DNA of 64,000 nucleotides from Combretum micranthum (lineage: Eukaryota; Streptophyta; Magnoliopsida; Myrtales; Combretaceae). Each line of letters begins with the position of its first letter. Position 1 is the stretch's first letter. The translations under genes were made by a program, and so were the position numbers. Below are positions 35,379 through 48,046 of the stretch, in pieces. Where the stretch lies: assembly GCA_024138025.1 (NCBI GenBank), contig JAMXBD010000962.1, forward strand, positions 434,001 through 498,000. The letters run 5' to 3'. The notes under the pieces are model-generated. The model did no database searches. It was given only the letters and a program-made list of their open reading frames with translations, and had not been told where the DNA came from.

Positions 35379-37633
35379 TCACACATGGTTTCCAGCATGA
35401 CAAGCTTCAGTAACAGAAACTGCTGGGTCAGATAAGATGCCTCTGAGGATTTTATTTGCAACCCAGCGGTTGGCTGCCTCGGTGTAGTGAATGCCATCCC
35501 AACTGATATGTTTTGATGGCTGAGCGCATGCATCACCGTACACGGTCCCATTTACTAAAGCTCTCTTCCCGCAATCTATATGGTAGCCATAGTAACTTCC
35601 ACAGCAGAATTTGGATGGATCGGTGAAACCTGCCAGTCAACATATAATGTGCATCATAAAGCAGAGAATATCTATGCAGTCAAACATTAGATGGTGAGAA
35701 TCAAGCCTACCTTCATTCTTTGCTTTGCTAATTAATGCATATTTAGCAGAATACATGTCAACATACACAAAAGTGGCATTTGGAAGCCTGATCTCAACTT
35801 TGATACCATGTCCTTGAGCTTCTTATTAAACTCTTTTGCCACCAAGTTGTTAGGATTGGCACATCCATAGCGATCCAGGTTGCCAGGTTTTGACCTGTCA
35901 TATATAACTGCATATGGCATGCAACCATGTGGGCTAGTATTATGTACCCAGAATGTTCTAGCTCCTTCTGCATATAGTTCCTGCGAAACAAAGCTTGGTA
36001 AGAAGAAGGATAAGGACTACACCTAAAACATTGTATTTATGTCATTGCCAAGTTACTTACTTGCAGTGCTCGGGATAACTGGTTCAGAATAGCTGGAATG
36101 GATGCTCTAACTTTTTCCATTGAGGAGTGCTGGAATCCATAGGAAAGATCATTTTGTCCGATGTCAATCGTGTATAGAGCCTTTGAGAAATCCTGAGGCC
36201 TTGGAAGATGGTTGCTCTTTCCTGTAATGTAATGAAATCGTTACGCCAACTTTGACAGCCTTCTAGGATCAAGTACCACATTAGTTTTCTACAAATTACT
36301 AGCAGAATACATGCATGATAGCATTGTGTAGCTAAATACAAAGAGCATATGCAGCTTCTATCTTGGAAGGAGAATTTAGGATAAAACAGACCGACCAGTT
36401 CGCTTAAATTTATTGTAGAGAGCTGTTGTTCGAGCTTTGAATTGCTTGAACTGAGCGATTTGAATGCCCACATGAATGGGGCTATAGCCACCAGGACGAA
36501 TAGAAGAACCACCAGTGGCAAAATTCGCACCATGACGAAAGTTGGCTCCAACAGAGTCAAGGTATGCGGTCAGATATGGTAAGTTCAGAGCTTCAGCTGC
36601 ACTCAAATAGCAAAATCATTAGTTAAATGCCTGAATAAACCCAATATATTACTAGACCGCAAATACCATTTCTTACCATACTTTTTACATAAAGAGGCTT
36701 CTAGTTCTGCTGTGGTCTAATTTTTAGCTAGAATGCAAACCATGTAACATGTACAGAAAGCTAACATGGCAATTTTTTTTTTTTTTTAATAAATCTTTCT
36801 TCATTACATTTTCTGTTGATCTTCATGCATAAGACCATATCAATAATTCTATGGGTTTATGATTTTATAAGTTTTTAATATTTTTTTTTCCTTTCAAGCT
36901 AAAACAAATGCAAAATTTCTAAGTATTAGATTTTAGTAAATTGTGGATTCTTCGTGCTTACAATTTCACTAGTTCTATATAAATTTATTAATTCTATCTA
37001 TGCTTTTAGATCATAAGTAAAAGTTTTATCAATCATTATACTAGTGTATTGATTTTTTAAGAAATATAAGCTTTTGCTGTCATTTGAACTCGACTTTTGG
37101 ATAACATGTAATCACATGAACCTGTCTTACTGTCTTCTTTTCCATTGACCAATCATCATAGCAATAATTGAGGGTAAGAAGAATGGAAAGGATGTTTTGT
37201 ATTGTACGATATATATCAAAACCACAACAACCAAGTGGTATAAAAGTTTAGCTAATTGATGTAAAAACATGTGAAATTAACTGAAGTTGGGATAGCATGG
37301 CATACAAACTATACCGACTGGTCTAAAAAGATTAAACTAGCCACAGTAGATATAGATATGGTTATTACCAATAAAATCAATGATGACGTCCATCACAGTA
37401 TCTTCCAGAAGGTTGTCCAAAAAAGTTTCACCATTCGGTGAAGTAACCTCATCCAGGGCTGCTGATCTTCCTCCAGTATCAGAATTTGAATCTCCAAAGT
37501 TGTATATAGCTGGGAATTCACATGGCTTTGAATCCCGACCACCTAGGACCACTGTGGTCACCCCAAGCAAGTTTAAACATAGGTGCAAGAAAATGGATGC
37601 ACATAGTAGTCTTAAAAGAGAAGCCATAGCCAT
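35379..37633 (-). CDS. GDSL esterase/lipase 1, five exons, frame-damaged
   Basis: GDSL enzymes are secreted serine hydrolases of the SGNH fold that cleave esters in the apoplast. Exons (minus): 37633-37369, 36596-36396, 36221-36061, 35980-35711, 35629-35379, all with GT..AG introns. Residues 1 to about 30 form a hydrophobic signal peptide. Block I is NFGDSNSDTGG with nucleophile Ser49; block III is DIGQNDL; block V is SWDGIHYT with the Asp-x-x-His pair. The usual family length is about 370-385 residues, and this would be about 382. Two lesions: exon 1 lacks one base before the T run and two bases later, so the conserved FGHPSGRFCDGR block reads LDNLLEDTVMDV before the frame is restored; exon 4 is 270 rather than 271 bases, losing one A after AGATC and running into a stop, so block V would be lost. 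Unless these are sequence errors, it is a pseudogene. It converges on KLCR. Close relatives include ENOD8-like and At3g27950-type enzymes. Confidence 0.85.
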
Positions 37634-38710
37634 AGGTTCTGTTTGAACATGAAAATGGAACTAGAGAAGGAGTTCTAGGGAGTGTTCATATGAGCATGAG
37701 CATAGGCGTGAAAATAAGCTGGTCCACTTCGTTTCTTTGGGTTTGCTTGCACGCACACAAGACCGGCATGGAAATAAAAAGGAGATCGATGGAAGAATAA
37801 TTGAGTTGGATAATTAAGTAAGAATAAGTGGAAAGGCAATTTTTTATTAATTAGCACTGCTCTTTTTGTAAAGTTACCGAGGCACTTTTAACAATGAATG
37901 GAAACCGTGCATCATGAAAATGAAATTTAGATATTCTTAATTATTAATATCTATTAACATCAAGCAAATCTTATTTGTTTTATTGTCACTATCATCTTTT
38001 TCATTTTTTTCTTCTCTTTGCTTTCTCCATCATCCATCCTATTACTCTACTCTTTCTTTATGTATGCTCTATAACAAAAGTCATTCCCATATCCATAATT
38101 AAAACTTGACTCATTACTTTTTTTCTTTTCTATTTTTTTCTGCACACATACAATGTGGGTGTCATCGTGTAAAATTAAAGAAATGTAAAAGAAATAAATT
38201 TAAAAAAATCCAAGTCTAATTTAATTTAATGCGGGTTCTGGTTCTGCTGTATAAGTTTATATACAAATGTAAAAGGAGTACGACCGCAGTTGTGGTTTAT
38301 TATAAAAACTTTATCTTTATATTGATATATCATATGTTTTCTATTAAAATATATATTAGATTGGCTGTGATCTTTGTCCTATTTATTTACAAGTCGCCAA
38401 ACATGGGGTAAATAAAGAGGGCTCCAAATTTCTTACTTTTGTCACCATCAGTCACCGACATTGGCGGGCGCAGAACCAGACAGTGCAATCAGCAGTGCTC
38501 TTTTTAGTTTCCCAAAACATCGTGTCTTTTTATGTATAAAAAGATGTAGATCGACTAAAAATGCTTAACATCCGTTTAGTTCCCCTCTAATTATTTTTGG
38601 AAAAGAATAACTTTAGAGCCTTAAGCAAAGACAAGCACGTCCTGAGCAAATTTATTTGGAAAAATGGCTTGAAAAATTGATTCTACGTTCCAATTTGGGC
38701 AAATTACTGT
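37634..38710. other. Upstream region of GDSL gene 1
   Basis: Contains no gene. The first 150 bases upstream of the ATG have short ATG-like and CATGAGCATG words but no clear TATA box. Farther out are pyrimidine-rich tracts and a 60-codon chance frame (38229-38411). Confidence 0.35.
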
Positions 38711-38918
38711 ACTCAGTTTGGATAGTCTATTCTTTATTTATATTTATATTTATATTAAAATAATATATATAAATATATTCTATGTATATTTATATTTAAT
38801 CTATTCAAATTTTTTATAAGAATTTTTAATTTTTTATCTATATCGATTTTTTGATAAATAACTTTTTTAAAAATTAAAAAAAAAATGTATCAATCAAAAG
38901 TACTAACCAAGCAGACCA
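38711..38918. mobile_element. Short inverted-repeat element, family shared with 9912-10146
   Basis: GTACTCAGTTTGGATAGTC at the left edge matches the inward-read right edge GGTCTGCTTGGTTAGTAC. The interior has the same word order as 9912-10146. Noncoding. The DNA from 38919 to 39880 is AT-rich with nothing recognised. Confidence 0.6.
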
Positions 38919-39893
38919 ATTTTTCGAAGTTTGTAATTTGATGTCTCCAATTTTACTTCTTTTTTTTCCCTCCCGTTTTGTCTCAAAATTTTACAATTTG
39001 CTCATTTAGGTGCCTTGTCTTTTAATAAAATGTTAACCAACGTTAAATTGGAGTATTGATACTATATTCACATGTCTTTTTTTTTTTTTTTTAAAGGATG
39101 ATATGTCATAATGAATTATTAGTGGTGTATAATCGTAGTTTGAATTTTTTTTTATGAGGACAGTCTAATAAAAACCATGCTTTGTTTCCACCTATTGTTT
39201 AATATATATTGGCACATGGGAGTCACTCACCCGAAGTGCTATTACACTCATTTACTATATACCCAACAGTGAACAGCCTACTCTTTTTGTACAGAGAGGG
39301 CATTAGGACGAGCTATATCCGGTATTGTTATTATTATTATTTTTCTTAATGTATCCATACGACTAGTGGATAAGCATCAATATACTTTAAATAAGCAGGA
39401 AAAATGGTGTCGCAATGCCCCAATTTAACATTTTTTAACATTTTATGAGGAGATACTTGAATGAGCAAACTGTAAAGTCAGAAACACTAAATTCCAAAAT
39501 TTGAAAGTTTGCACTAATTTCCAAATTGCAAAATATAGACAACTTTCAAACTATTTTTCCAACTTTATCTTTACAGAGATGGTATCCGTAAAATTGAGAG
39601 GGTTTATTATAGGTTAGAACTACTTATCTATGAATATAGATTCCTAAAATTTAAAATTATTACAATTTTCCTTTTACCGCATACCACATATAGGTTATAG
39701 AATATTATTAACTTTTATAAAGTGTAATACCGGTTTGCTATTAAAAAAAATTATCATAATATAGTTTATGCAAATTTAGGTACTGGTTTACTATAGTAAA
39801 ACTGTATTAGAAAGATTTAATTTATACAAATTTGTACCATCCCAAAATCTGAAAAATGCAATATTTTTAGCATTTCAAACAAATTTCATCTTA

Positions 39894-39997
39894 CCAATGA
39901 CATTGTAACCTAGTGGCATATCCATGATCTTTCAAGTGAGAGGTTCAGGTTCGAATCCCTTTTTCATTATAGTGACAAAAAAAAAAAAAAGAAACAT
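39894..39997 (+). mobile_element. tRNA-derived SINE with perfect 12-bp target duplication
   Basis: A box-A-like TAACCTAGTGG (39906-39916) and a box-B GGTTCGAATCC (39948-39958) have the spacing of an internal RNA polymerase III promoter. A short body and a run of 14 A's follow. AATTTCATCTTA is repeated exactly on both sides (39882-39893 and 39998-40009), the signature of target-primed insertion. It is too short and unstructured to be a working tRNA gene. The perfect duplication suggests a fairly young insertion. Confidence 0.8.
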
Positions 39998-40009
39998 AAT
40001 TTCATCTTA

Positions 40010-42019
40010 AAAAGTGCTAATAGTTCGTACATATTTATTTGAAAAAACAAACGCATTGCATATGTAAGATGCAATTTATAAATCCCATCCTTAGAATGTA
40101 ATTTATATATTTCTTTATGAAGATGCATTTATCATGAAACAATGTGCATAAAACCCGATTAAATTGGCATCTTCCAAATTAAATTTAATTGAGCCCATTT
40201 ATATTCTAAGACTCTTTTCTTCTTTATTTCATGAATTCTCTGTCTCCCTAGACATCAGAATCACGGTTAGGATTTACTCTCTCAAAGAATCACTAACGTT
40301 GTGATCCAAGTTTCAACTTCAACCCTACTACATTACAATCATATATGAATTTATACAATCTATGGTTTTCGAATATGTAAGGTTCACGATTTTTATTTAA
40401 GTTGTTGTTCACAACCTGTTGAATGAAATGCCTATTAGGGAAAATACAATTAGTTTTCATTTTCAACCTTAGCGGAACTATTTACAAGTTCTTTTACAAG
40501 CATTATAGTAAAATTTTCTATAATCGCAACCTACACACCTGCCATCCATATATCCTATTTAACATAGTCAAGGAAAAGGGAAGCAAAATCCTTGTAAACA
40601 TTAAGCTAGCAAGAATTCAACAAGACCATGTATCACCTACTGTCTCATTAATTACCTGATAAAATGCAATAGAAAACACAATAGTAGAAAAGTAACCATT
40701 TAAATATTATATTTCTTCATATGATATGAATCATGATTAACACTATGAGTTAATAATTTGAACATGAAGTCTATTTAAGTCTTATTAATATGAGCCCTTA
40801 TAATATTAGATTTTCAGTGTTTGCAGTTTAATTTTATATTTTACTATCTACTTCCTTGACATCCCTCCCTTTTCTCTTCAAAATACCATAATCTTGCTAC
40901 TGGTCAGGAAACCAGTAAAGCCAGCCTGTGGAAATTCTCTTTCATCTTAATCCATTCTAGTAGTAGGCCTATCCAATTCTAGTAAAGTTCTAACTCCTTC
41001 TAGTTCAATTCCTTTTATCATCAAATTAGCTAATTGCCCTTGATTTGTTGCTTATTATTGTCTTTATCTACTTTCATTCCACTTTTATATGACTAATACT
41101 CTTAATCTTATTATTATAAGATTAATACTATTACGTAGATGGAAGTCTAGTTGAACAATTTAGTAAGAAAAAAAAAGAAAATAATAGAATTTAATTGAAT
41201 AGTCAGGGATATATGTGTATATGATTGAAGTAGTGAAGATATTAGAAGATGATTTTGATTCTCAGAATGGGTGCACTTATTGTATCAAATAATAACTCTA
41301 TGGTATTTTAAAATTTGAAAAACATTATCTATGTTATGATGATGGTGTCAAGCAATGGTGGAAATAGCTATATATGTCAAGATTGTTGCTTTATCCATGG
41401 AAAAATTTTGAAAGGTCAAGATGGATCATACTTTAATAAGACGTCGCTAAAAATCTTAAGAGTAAGGGTTAACATGCATTACTCAAAGCATTTGAGCATG
41501 ATTTGTGAACTGTTGAGAGTTAATCTAGCATTTAGTATGGAAATGTATCACAAACAATCATCCATTTAAGGCATGTGCTCAAGAATAGACTTCTTGCCAA
41601 AAAAACATTACTAATGCTGATGATGGGGAGATTGCCTATTGATTTTGCGAAGGCATCCGATATGATGTAGTTTTAGTAGCTATTTATCAAGGTACAAGAT
41701 AACTCTACCATGCCTTAGGAGTAAATTAATTTAGATTAGACTAGTTTATTTCATTTACCAAAAGTACATTAGTCTGCTAATGCTCCAACGACTCTTGAAA
41801 GAACTAGTGACTTGTTTTAAAATAAGATTGCTCCATTTATGGGAATGAACTTGAGATGGACATAGAGAAAGCCCTTTAGGAAATTGATCTAAAGATAAAA
41901 TAGCATGCTAAGAGGATTAAGATGATGGTGACTAAATGAATTTTGAGATTGACACATTCGATGATGATGAGTCTTTAGAGAACCAGAAAGTATCCCATGA
42001 CACACTACCATGCCTAGTT
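40010..42019. other. AT-rich DNA, no gene supported
   Basis: 40040-40150 contains TGCAATTTA/AAGATGCAATTT words like those in the arms of the element at 17511-18862 and may be a relic of the same family. 41315-41570 has an 84-codon frame without recognised motif. The rest shows nothing. Confidence 0.35.
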
Positions 42020-42705
42020 CTCCTATAAAGTAGTAGACTAACATACCTTAGTAGGATGGATGTTAATGATGGCTATAACGACTTCAAACTCCACTTACTA
42101 AGATATTATCCACTCTGGTGAAATGTTGCACGGTTTTGTCTTTGGTGCCAATTGCTTCTCAAGAGGTCACCTATTCTGAAAGTACTTTCCACTAAGTATG
42201 TTTAACTTTAAAGCTCTAATGAACTTCAAATAATTACATCAAAAGGCATCTTTATAATAAGAGTTTTACCATCTTATATTTGTGGGATGTCACATTCTCT
42301 CTTACTTATAGAACTGACGTCTTTGTTAATTTATCACAAAGGTCCAAAACTACACCAAACAGGAGGACTCTAAAAGTGCTTCATACAGGCTCAAGAAATT
42401 TCCCCCACTTTCAGGCACTTTGCCATGTATAACACTTAGCTCCAACATTTCCTATTGGTGAGCTACCCTAATAACACCTATAATGACCTGAAACTTCGCT
42501 TACCAAATATTGTCGTTTTGGCGAAATGTCGAACGATTTTGTCCTTAGTGTTAGCTACTTCCAAGGAGATCACTCATCATGAAAATACTTTTCCACTAAT
42601 CATGCTTAACTTTAGAGGTTTGATAAATTCCAAGCCATTACACCAAAAGGTATCTCGATGATTAAAGTTTCACCATTTTATATTTGCATGATATGAAATA
42701 TTTCA
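42020..42705 (-). mobile_element. Cassandra-like TRIM with 5S-rRNA-like LTRs, minus strand
   Basis: Two related segments, about 42030-42294 and 42440-42703, lie about 404 bases apart in the same orientation. Each matches, on this strand, the reverse complement of plant 5S rRNA through the stretches ACTTCC(C)AGGAGGTCAC, then AAGCACGCTTAACTT-type (here AATCATGCTTAACTTTAGAG and AAGTATGTTTAACTTTAAAG), then CGGTGCATTA-type. Many differences are C to T or G to A. The left copy begins on the minus strand with TGTGACATCCCAC, a typical LTR start. The roughly 150-bp interior has a purine tract AAGTGGGGGAAA on the minus strand. Cassandra elements are known to carry 5S promoter sequence in their LTRs. 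There is no coding capacity, as normal for this family. Confidence 0.6.
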
Positions 42706-45213
42706 TATGAAGAGGACTTTCTTCATTTTGATGACTTAAGTTTGGTTTATGGGTTAAAGTAAGGGATGCGGTTTCATAGTAAATCGATTTGTACTACATA
42801 ATGAAGACATGGCTACGAAGTCATGGTCTATTTGTGTAAATAGATGGGTAGTTATTTTTGCAAGTGGCAACTCTGTACACACTAAGAAGTGTCAAGACAT
42901 TGACTTCATGATCATAATAACTGAAGGTCTGCATGCATGTATTAACCAAAGACTTGATCAAGATCATCCATAATAAGACCAAAGCTTCATGAGCAATGTT
43001 TTTTGTTTTTGGTTCAGTTTAACCCTATTGTGAAGATTATTACCTCAAATAGCAAATTGAAGACACATACAGTTTATGGTGACAAAAGGGGAAGCTTTTT
43101 CCCCATATCTGTGTATGGTGATTGAGATAAGTTATGCAATGAACTGCCAAAATCGTTATAGGTTGGGGAATTCAACTAATCAAGAAAGCAAACAAGTTGA
43201 CCTTGGGAAGATTGTTTTAGACATTTATGTTACATTTAGAGGCCGTTTAAACATTATAGCTTGTGGTCAGCATCGACATAACTTTCTTATATGGGAAATA
43301 TCCCCAAATCTTGCTAATTGCATGCACTATATATGGAGCCAATTGTATAGTCCTTAGCATTTGTATTGGTTTATAAGGAATCAAGTGTAATATAGTTATG
43401 GTTTTTAAAGAAGCTGAAGCATTATCTTCAAGGCTTGTGCAAAGAACGTCTCACCTTGTGTCTTATTTGAGATCAACACAAACGTTTAATAAAGGTATTA
43501 AAGGATGAAAGGGTTAGATGGTAGCCTTTTTTTACTCTTAAAAGTCTAAAACTAAGCATAAAGTCACCGAATAGAATGCAAGTTTTGCAAGTTTCAACAG
43601 CCAAGATAAGTTTAAGGCAGTTGAAGTAGGCTAACCTAATGAAATAGAAATGCTATAAGTGATGCAAGGGAATACATAAGCATAAAACCATGCTCTTATA
43701 TTATTAATTAACTTATTGCTACACAACAAGCATTGCTCCATCATATCCTATTACAATTTGTTAATAAAGCATACTCCATCAAATCGTGCATGCCTATCCT
43801 CTCAAAGGCAATTGTTCTTAAGTCTGACACTCCAAAAACCTTATTTTCAACTATAATATAGTTACTAGATGAGAATGTAAGTAGGCAATTCTTCTAAGTA
43901 GGCAATTCTTCTTATTTTTTCTTCCTTCTCATGGATTCTTCAAACCTTGCTTAAGGATATGCTAATTTAACTAAAATAGTCTCTGTATCCAACTTGTCTT
44001 TATTCTAAGGAATTCATCACAATAAAGGAGAACCTATATAGATACTTTGAGGAAAAGCGAATTAAGTCTTCTTTTTAAGTGCTAGACTTGAAACTCTTTT
44101 TTCATCGATGTGTAGTTATAAGATCATTGATTGAAGACTATGTGACTTTTAACTTTAAGATATTAAATCAAAGGTAAAGGAGTTTTTAGAAGCATTCAAC
44201 TAAAATGCATTAAGACTTCAAAAGGGTAAATTATACTAGAAGGTATTCACATTAAAGGTTAAATTCATTTATCGTATCAACATTTCAAGTAATTAAAAAA
44301 TGTATCAATATTTTGCAAAGTGAATAAAAAAAGGTATCAATGTTTTAATTAATTTTCAATTAAGTTTCCCAAATTTTCAATAATGGTCAATTATTAATCC
44401 TTATTTGACTATCTTTTGAACCACTTGAAGTATTAATATCTTAAATTCATTTATTCTCAAACATAAATACCTCTTTTGAATCACCCTCAAAGTTGATGCT
44501 TTTTTAGGTAATTTACTCAATTTCAAAACGTATAAGCTAAATGATGAACTAAAGGTAAAAGAATTCTCTATTTTTCAATTAAAAAAGTATAGACTTAGTA
44601 TGTGAATCTTTAACTTCCTTAACCTTTCCTTTGACATACTCTATGCTAACTATTCTTCCAATTTCTTTACACTATAAGATTAGCCATCATGGACAAGGAA
44701 AAGATAAGGCATAAGCTAAAAATATGTATGTTATTAAGATGTTATCCACATTTCGTGGGTTCATTTTATTTGTTCTTAGTGAGAATGCATGAAGATGTAA
44801 TAATTATGCTTACAATGTGTTGATGCCTTGATTTTGCTAATAGAATGGCTTGTAGAGAGGTAACTCGTCAAGTTTTACAAAACTCAAACTGGATACCTTA
44901 TGGGGTTTCCAAAACTTGTCTTAAATTCTATAAGATTTTTGTCCATAAATCCAAAACCCACCCAATAGACCCTATAGGATACTCAAATATGAACCTAATG
45001 AAGTTAATAATATTTCAACTACAATTATTTTGTGTTTAAAGTTATCTTAAAAAGGGAAAAAAAACTTTTTTTCCCCTAAAATACATCATCGTAATTTTCT
45101 TCTTGTCTACTCAAGGAAAATTTGTCTATTAATTTCTTTTTTATAGGATAAATCCTTCGAGATGTATTCTCTTTATTCTTAATTAGTTTAACATTGCAAT
45201 AAGTTGTCATAAT
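42706..45213. other. No gene supported; possible old repeat DNA
   Basis: A 93-codon frame at 43076-43357 lacks any motif. 44230-44520 has the A/T-rich, loosely inverted look of an old MITE. 44845-45040 holds repeated CCCACCC / CCCTATAGG words that reappear at 46470-46580. Nothing else. Confidence 0.35.
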
Positions 45214-45221
45214 TAATTAAA

Positions 45222-46297
45222 GGGTTAATTATAAAAAAAAAACTGACATATGTTTTGTCTCTTTTGCAAATTGCTTGATCTGTGAAATATTTTTTTTTTT
45301 TTATAAATAGCTAACCCATGTTTGACTATGTTGCGGTCTACTAATAAATCACAATTAAGTGAGGGAAAAAAAAGAGAAAACGCAATAGAATGAAAAAATA
45401 AAAAATAATAATTAAATCCCTTAAAACAATAAAATAGGATAACTTCCAACACATATTCCAAAAAAATAAACATAATTTAGTAAATCCCTTCCATAGTAAA
45501 AGTAAAATCAGCACCATATAATTGATCATCGAAGTATCCATAAAAATAAAACACACATATATGATTAATCAACCACGTGACATAAAAGTTCACGTTAGAA
45601 CCAAAATAGGTGAATCGAGAAGACAAAATATTCTTTTAGCTAATCGTTGTTCTTCTATCATCACGTTTCTTAACAGTTCAACCTGACTAGTATTTTTCCA
45701 GTAAACAAAGTCATATTTCCTTTGAATCATATTGCAAGACGAAAAGGTTCATTATCGAATCCAAGAAAAGAAATAAACCTCATCTAGGTCCTTCTAAAAT
45801 GGTGAGACTTTAGAAGTTTCGATGCATCATGGTGAGGCTTTAGATCTCTGATAGCGATAGTGGTTGTGATAGGTGAGTGTTTCAATTATGGTGCGACTAA
45901 CTCAAGTATAGTGAGTTGACTTGGTGGTTTGTTTCTGTGTCGAGCTTACTCTTGGGTGGTTTGGCGTGGTGAATGTCATGATGGTGACTCAGCAAGTTGA
46001 CTTGGTTTTCCTTCTACTTTTTTCTCTTTCTCATCATTCTCTCTCCTCTATCTAAATGGAGAAGATGACCATGGGTAAAGTACATAACTTTGAAAAAAAA
46101 AAGTTTTGACAACCACGTGTAAAGCATGTAACTTAAAAGAAAAAAAAGTCAAAAGAGGAAGAAGACAAAGAAAGCTTAACATGTGTCACAATTAACGATA
46201 CTGTTGATGGAACAAAACAAGAGTTAAATACAGGTCAGCTATTTGTTTAAAAAAAAAAATCACAAGTCACATAGGTCAGTTTTTTATAGTTAACCAC
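45222..46297. mobile_element. 1.08-kb inverted-repeat DNA transposon with perfect 8-bp target duplication
   Basis: The left end GGGTTAATTATAAAAA and the inward-read right end GTGGTTAACTATAAAAA open arms of about 100 bases. These arms also share ACTGACMTATGT, a long T run and AAATAGCT(A/G)ACC. TAATTAAA flanks the element exactly on both sides (45214-45221 and 46298-46305). The interior has no transposase; short minus frames at 45225-45556 read A/T-rich arm sequence. Target length and long arms suggest a hAT or MULE-type non-autonomous element. Confidence 0.7.
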
Positions 46298-46305
46298 TAA
46301 TTAAA

Positions 46306-48046
46306 GTCAAATATTATTAAAAATGAATGATTTACTAAATTAATAAATTAAAAAATTGATATATTGTTTATTAAATTGAACAAGTATTTTAAATATATAA
46401 ACTTTAAATTAGTTTTAATTTTAATTTTATTTTAATTGAAAAGAATTTAATAACATACAGTTTATATCCGTCTCAAAACCCAACCCAAAACCCTATAAGG
46501 TTTAGCAAAATGTCCCAAAATCCATCCCAAACCCTATATGATATTTATTCGATTAGGCAAATCAGGTACCCTATAAAATCCACTTGATTACATCCCTAGT
46601 GACTTGTATCAGAGCCTCTTTATCAATGGGTTTGCAAAATAAAAAAGGGTCAAATGGCACTAAGGAGTTGTTCAATGTGATCACTCTAACGGCCAGATCA
46701 GTAAGATGTTCAATATAGGGAATAAGCTAAATAATATGGTGTAAGCTAGATGTTCTCTGACTTATATCTTAGAATGTCCTAAATAAGTATATATAAGCCG
46801 TTGAAGGATTGTGCTTACTTATCGGTTGTTGAGATAATGAGGTCATGTGAGTTGTGCAAAATGGTTGAAGAGCTATGAACCCCCCGTTCTTAGATCGTGG
46901 GGAGATTGGTGTTGTAGTCTAAGTGGAAAGCCTTGTCCAAGCAAACAAAAATCCTATTAGTCTGACTAGCGAAATCTAAGTATGCTGGACAATCGAGTAT
47001 ATCCCAGAGTTGGCAAATGATAGCTAAGCATCCAATAATTAATTGGACTTGGCCAGGTTTGAGGAGTCCTTTGAAAAATTTTTTCTGTCATCGCAAAGCA
47101 ATAAGAACATGGATGCATAATAATTGGATAAATGACTGGTCACTAGTTGATAGTGGATATCGTTGCCCACGTCCCTCCACAATATACTTCGGATTAAAGA
47201 TTACAAATCTTTTTTTTTTTTTTTTTTGCATTTAAGCTTGCAGGCACTATTAGGATTTGTATTTTCACTTTTTACAAGCAATAACAATTTATCTAAATAG
47301 TAAGCTTGCATAGATCTTATATTCTCCTTTATGAACCATTTGCATCCCATAATTACTTGAACTATCATTCAAGTACGATACTCATCTTTTGCACATGACG
47401 TGTGCAAATCACATTGCACTCATGTGACACTCGCTTCACGTATGTTGCATTCATAAACGACAAAATAAACTTAAGTTTTTTATGACATATTTAAGTCCAT
47501 GTTTTTATATGTATATGACAACAGGTTAGGGAAAACACTTTGGAGTAAAAGCATGATCTTAGGGCACTTAACTTACTCATATAAAATAGAACAAATATTA
47601 AATTTGTTACTTAAACCTCACAGAAAAATTCAATTTAGTACCTATACTTTAATTTAGTCAATTTATTTCCTAATTAAACATTTTGTGATTATTTTTACTA
47701 CCTCATTAAAATCATTTGTTAGGTTAATAGACATAGAAGAAGTAGCATATCATTAAATTTTTATAATGTCCTTAATACCATTTAGCACTAGTTGGTTGTT
47801 TCTTCCATACCGGCAAAATAAAGCATCTGATATTAGTGAGGTATTGATCAAAATAACCATAAAAACTTTCATTGGGTATTAAATTGATAATTATAAAATT
47901 CACTTACCAATTAAATTTTTATTCAAAATTAAGATAACAAAGGAAAATTGTATGGCATCATCATTAATTTCGACGGGACAGGTTTCATCGATGATTATCC
48001 AACGGCCCACATCATACTCAACAATGATCAAACAACTCAGATAGTT
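46306..48046. other. Intergenic; PBS-like site and weak LTR-like DNA
   Basis: TTGTATCAGAGCC at 46604-46616 differs at one base from the initiator-tRNA-Met primer site TGGTATCAGAGCC, so an LTR may end just left of it, but no second LTR was found. 46700-47190 is less AT-rich, without a coding frame of substance. 47590-47940 has loosely inverted ends (TTAAATTTG.. and TTTAATTGG..) and may be a MITE. Confidence 0.35.

Noticed and set aside
39900..39960. tRNA gene
   Set aside because: Box A and B are present but no cloverleaf can be drawn; the A tail and target duplication show a SINE.
42090..42660. 5S rRNA genes
   Set aside because: Both copies have many substitutions across the internal promoter and sit in LTR-like units; not functional 5S.
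43076..43357. 93-codon + strand frame
   Set aside because: Slightly protein-like composition but no recognised motif and no splice partners; left as unsupported.
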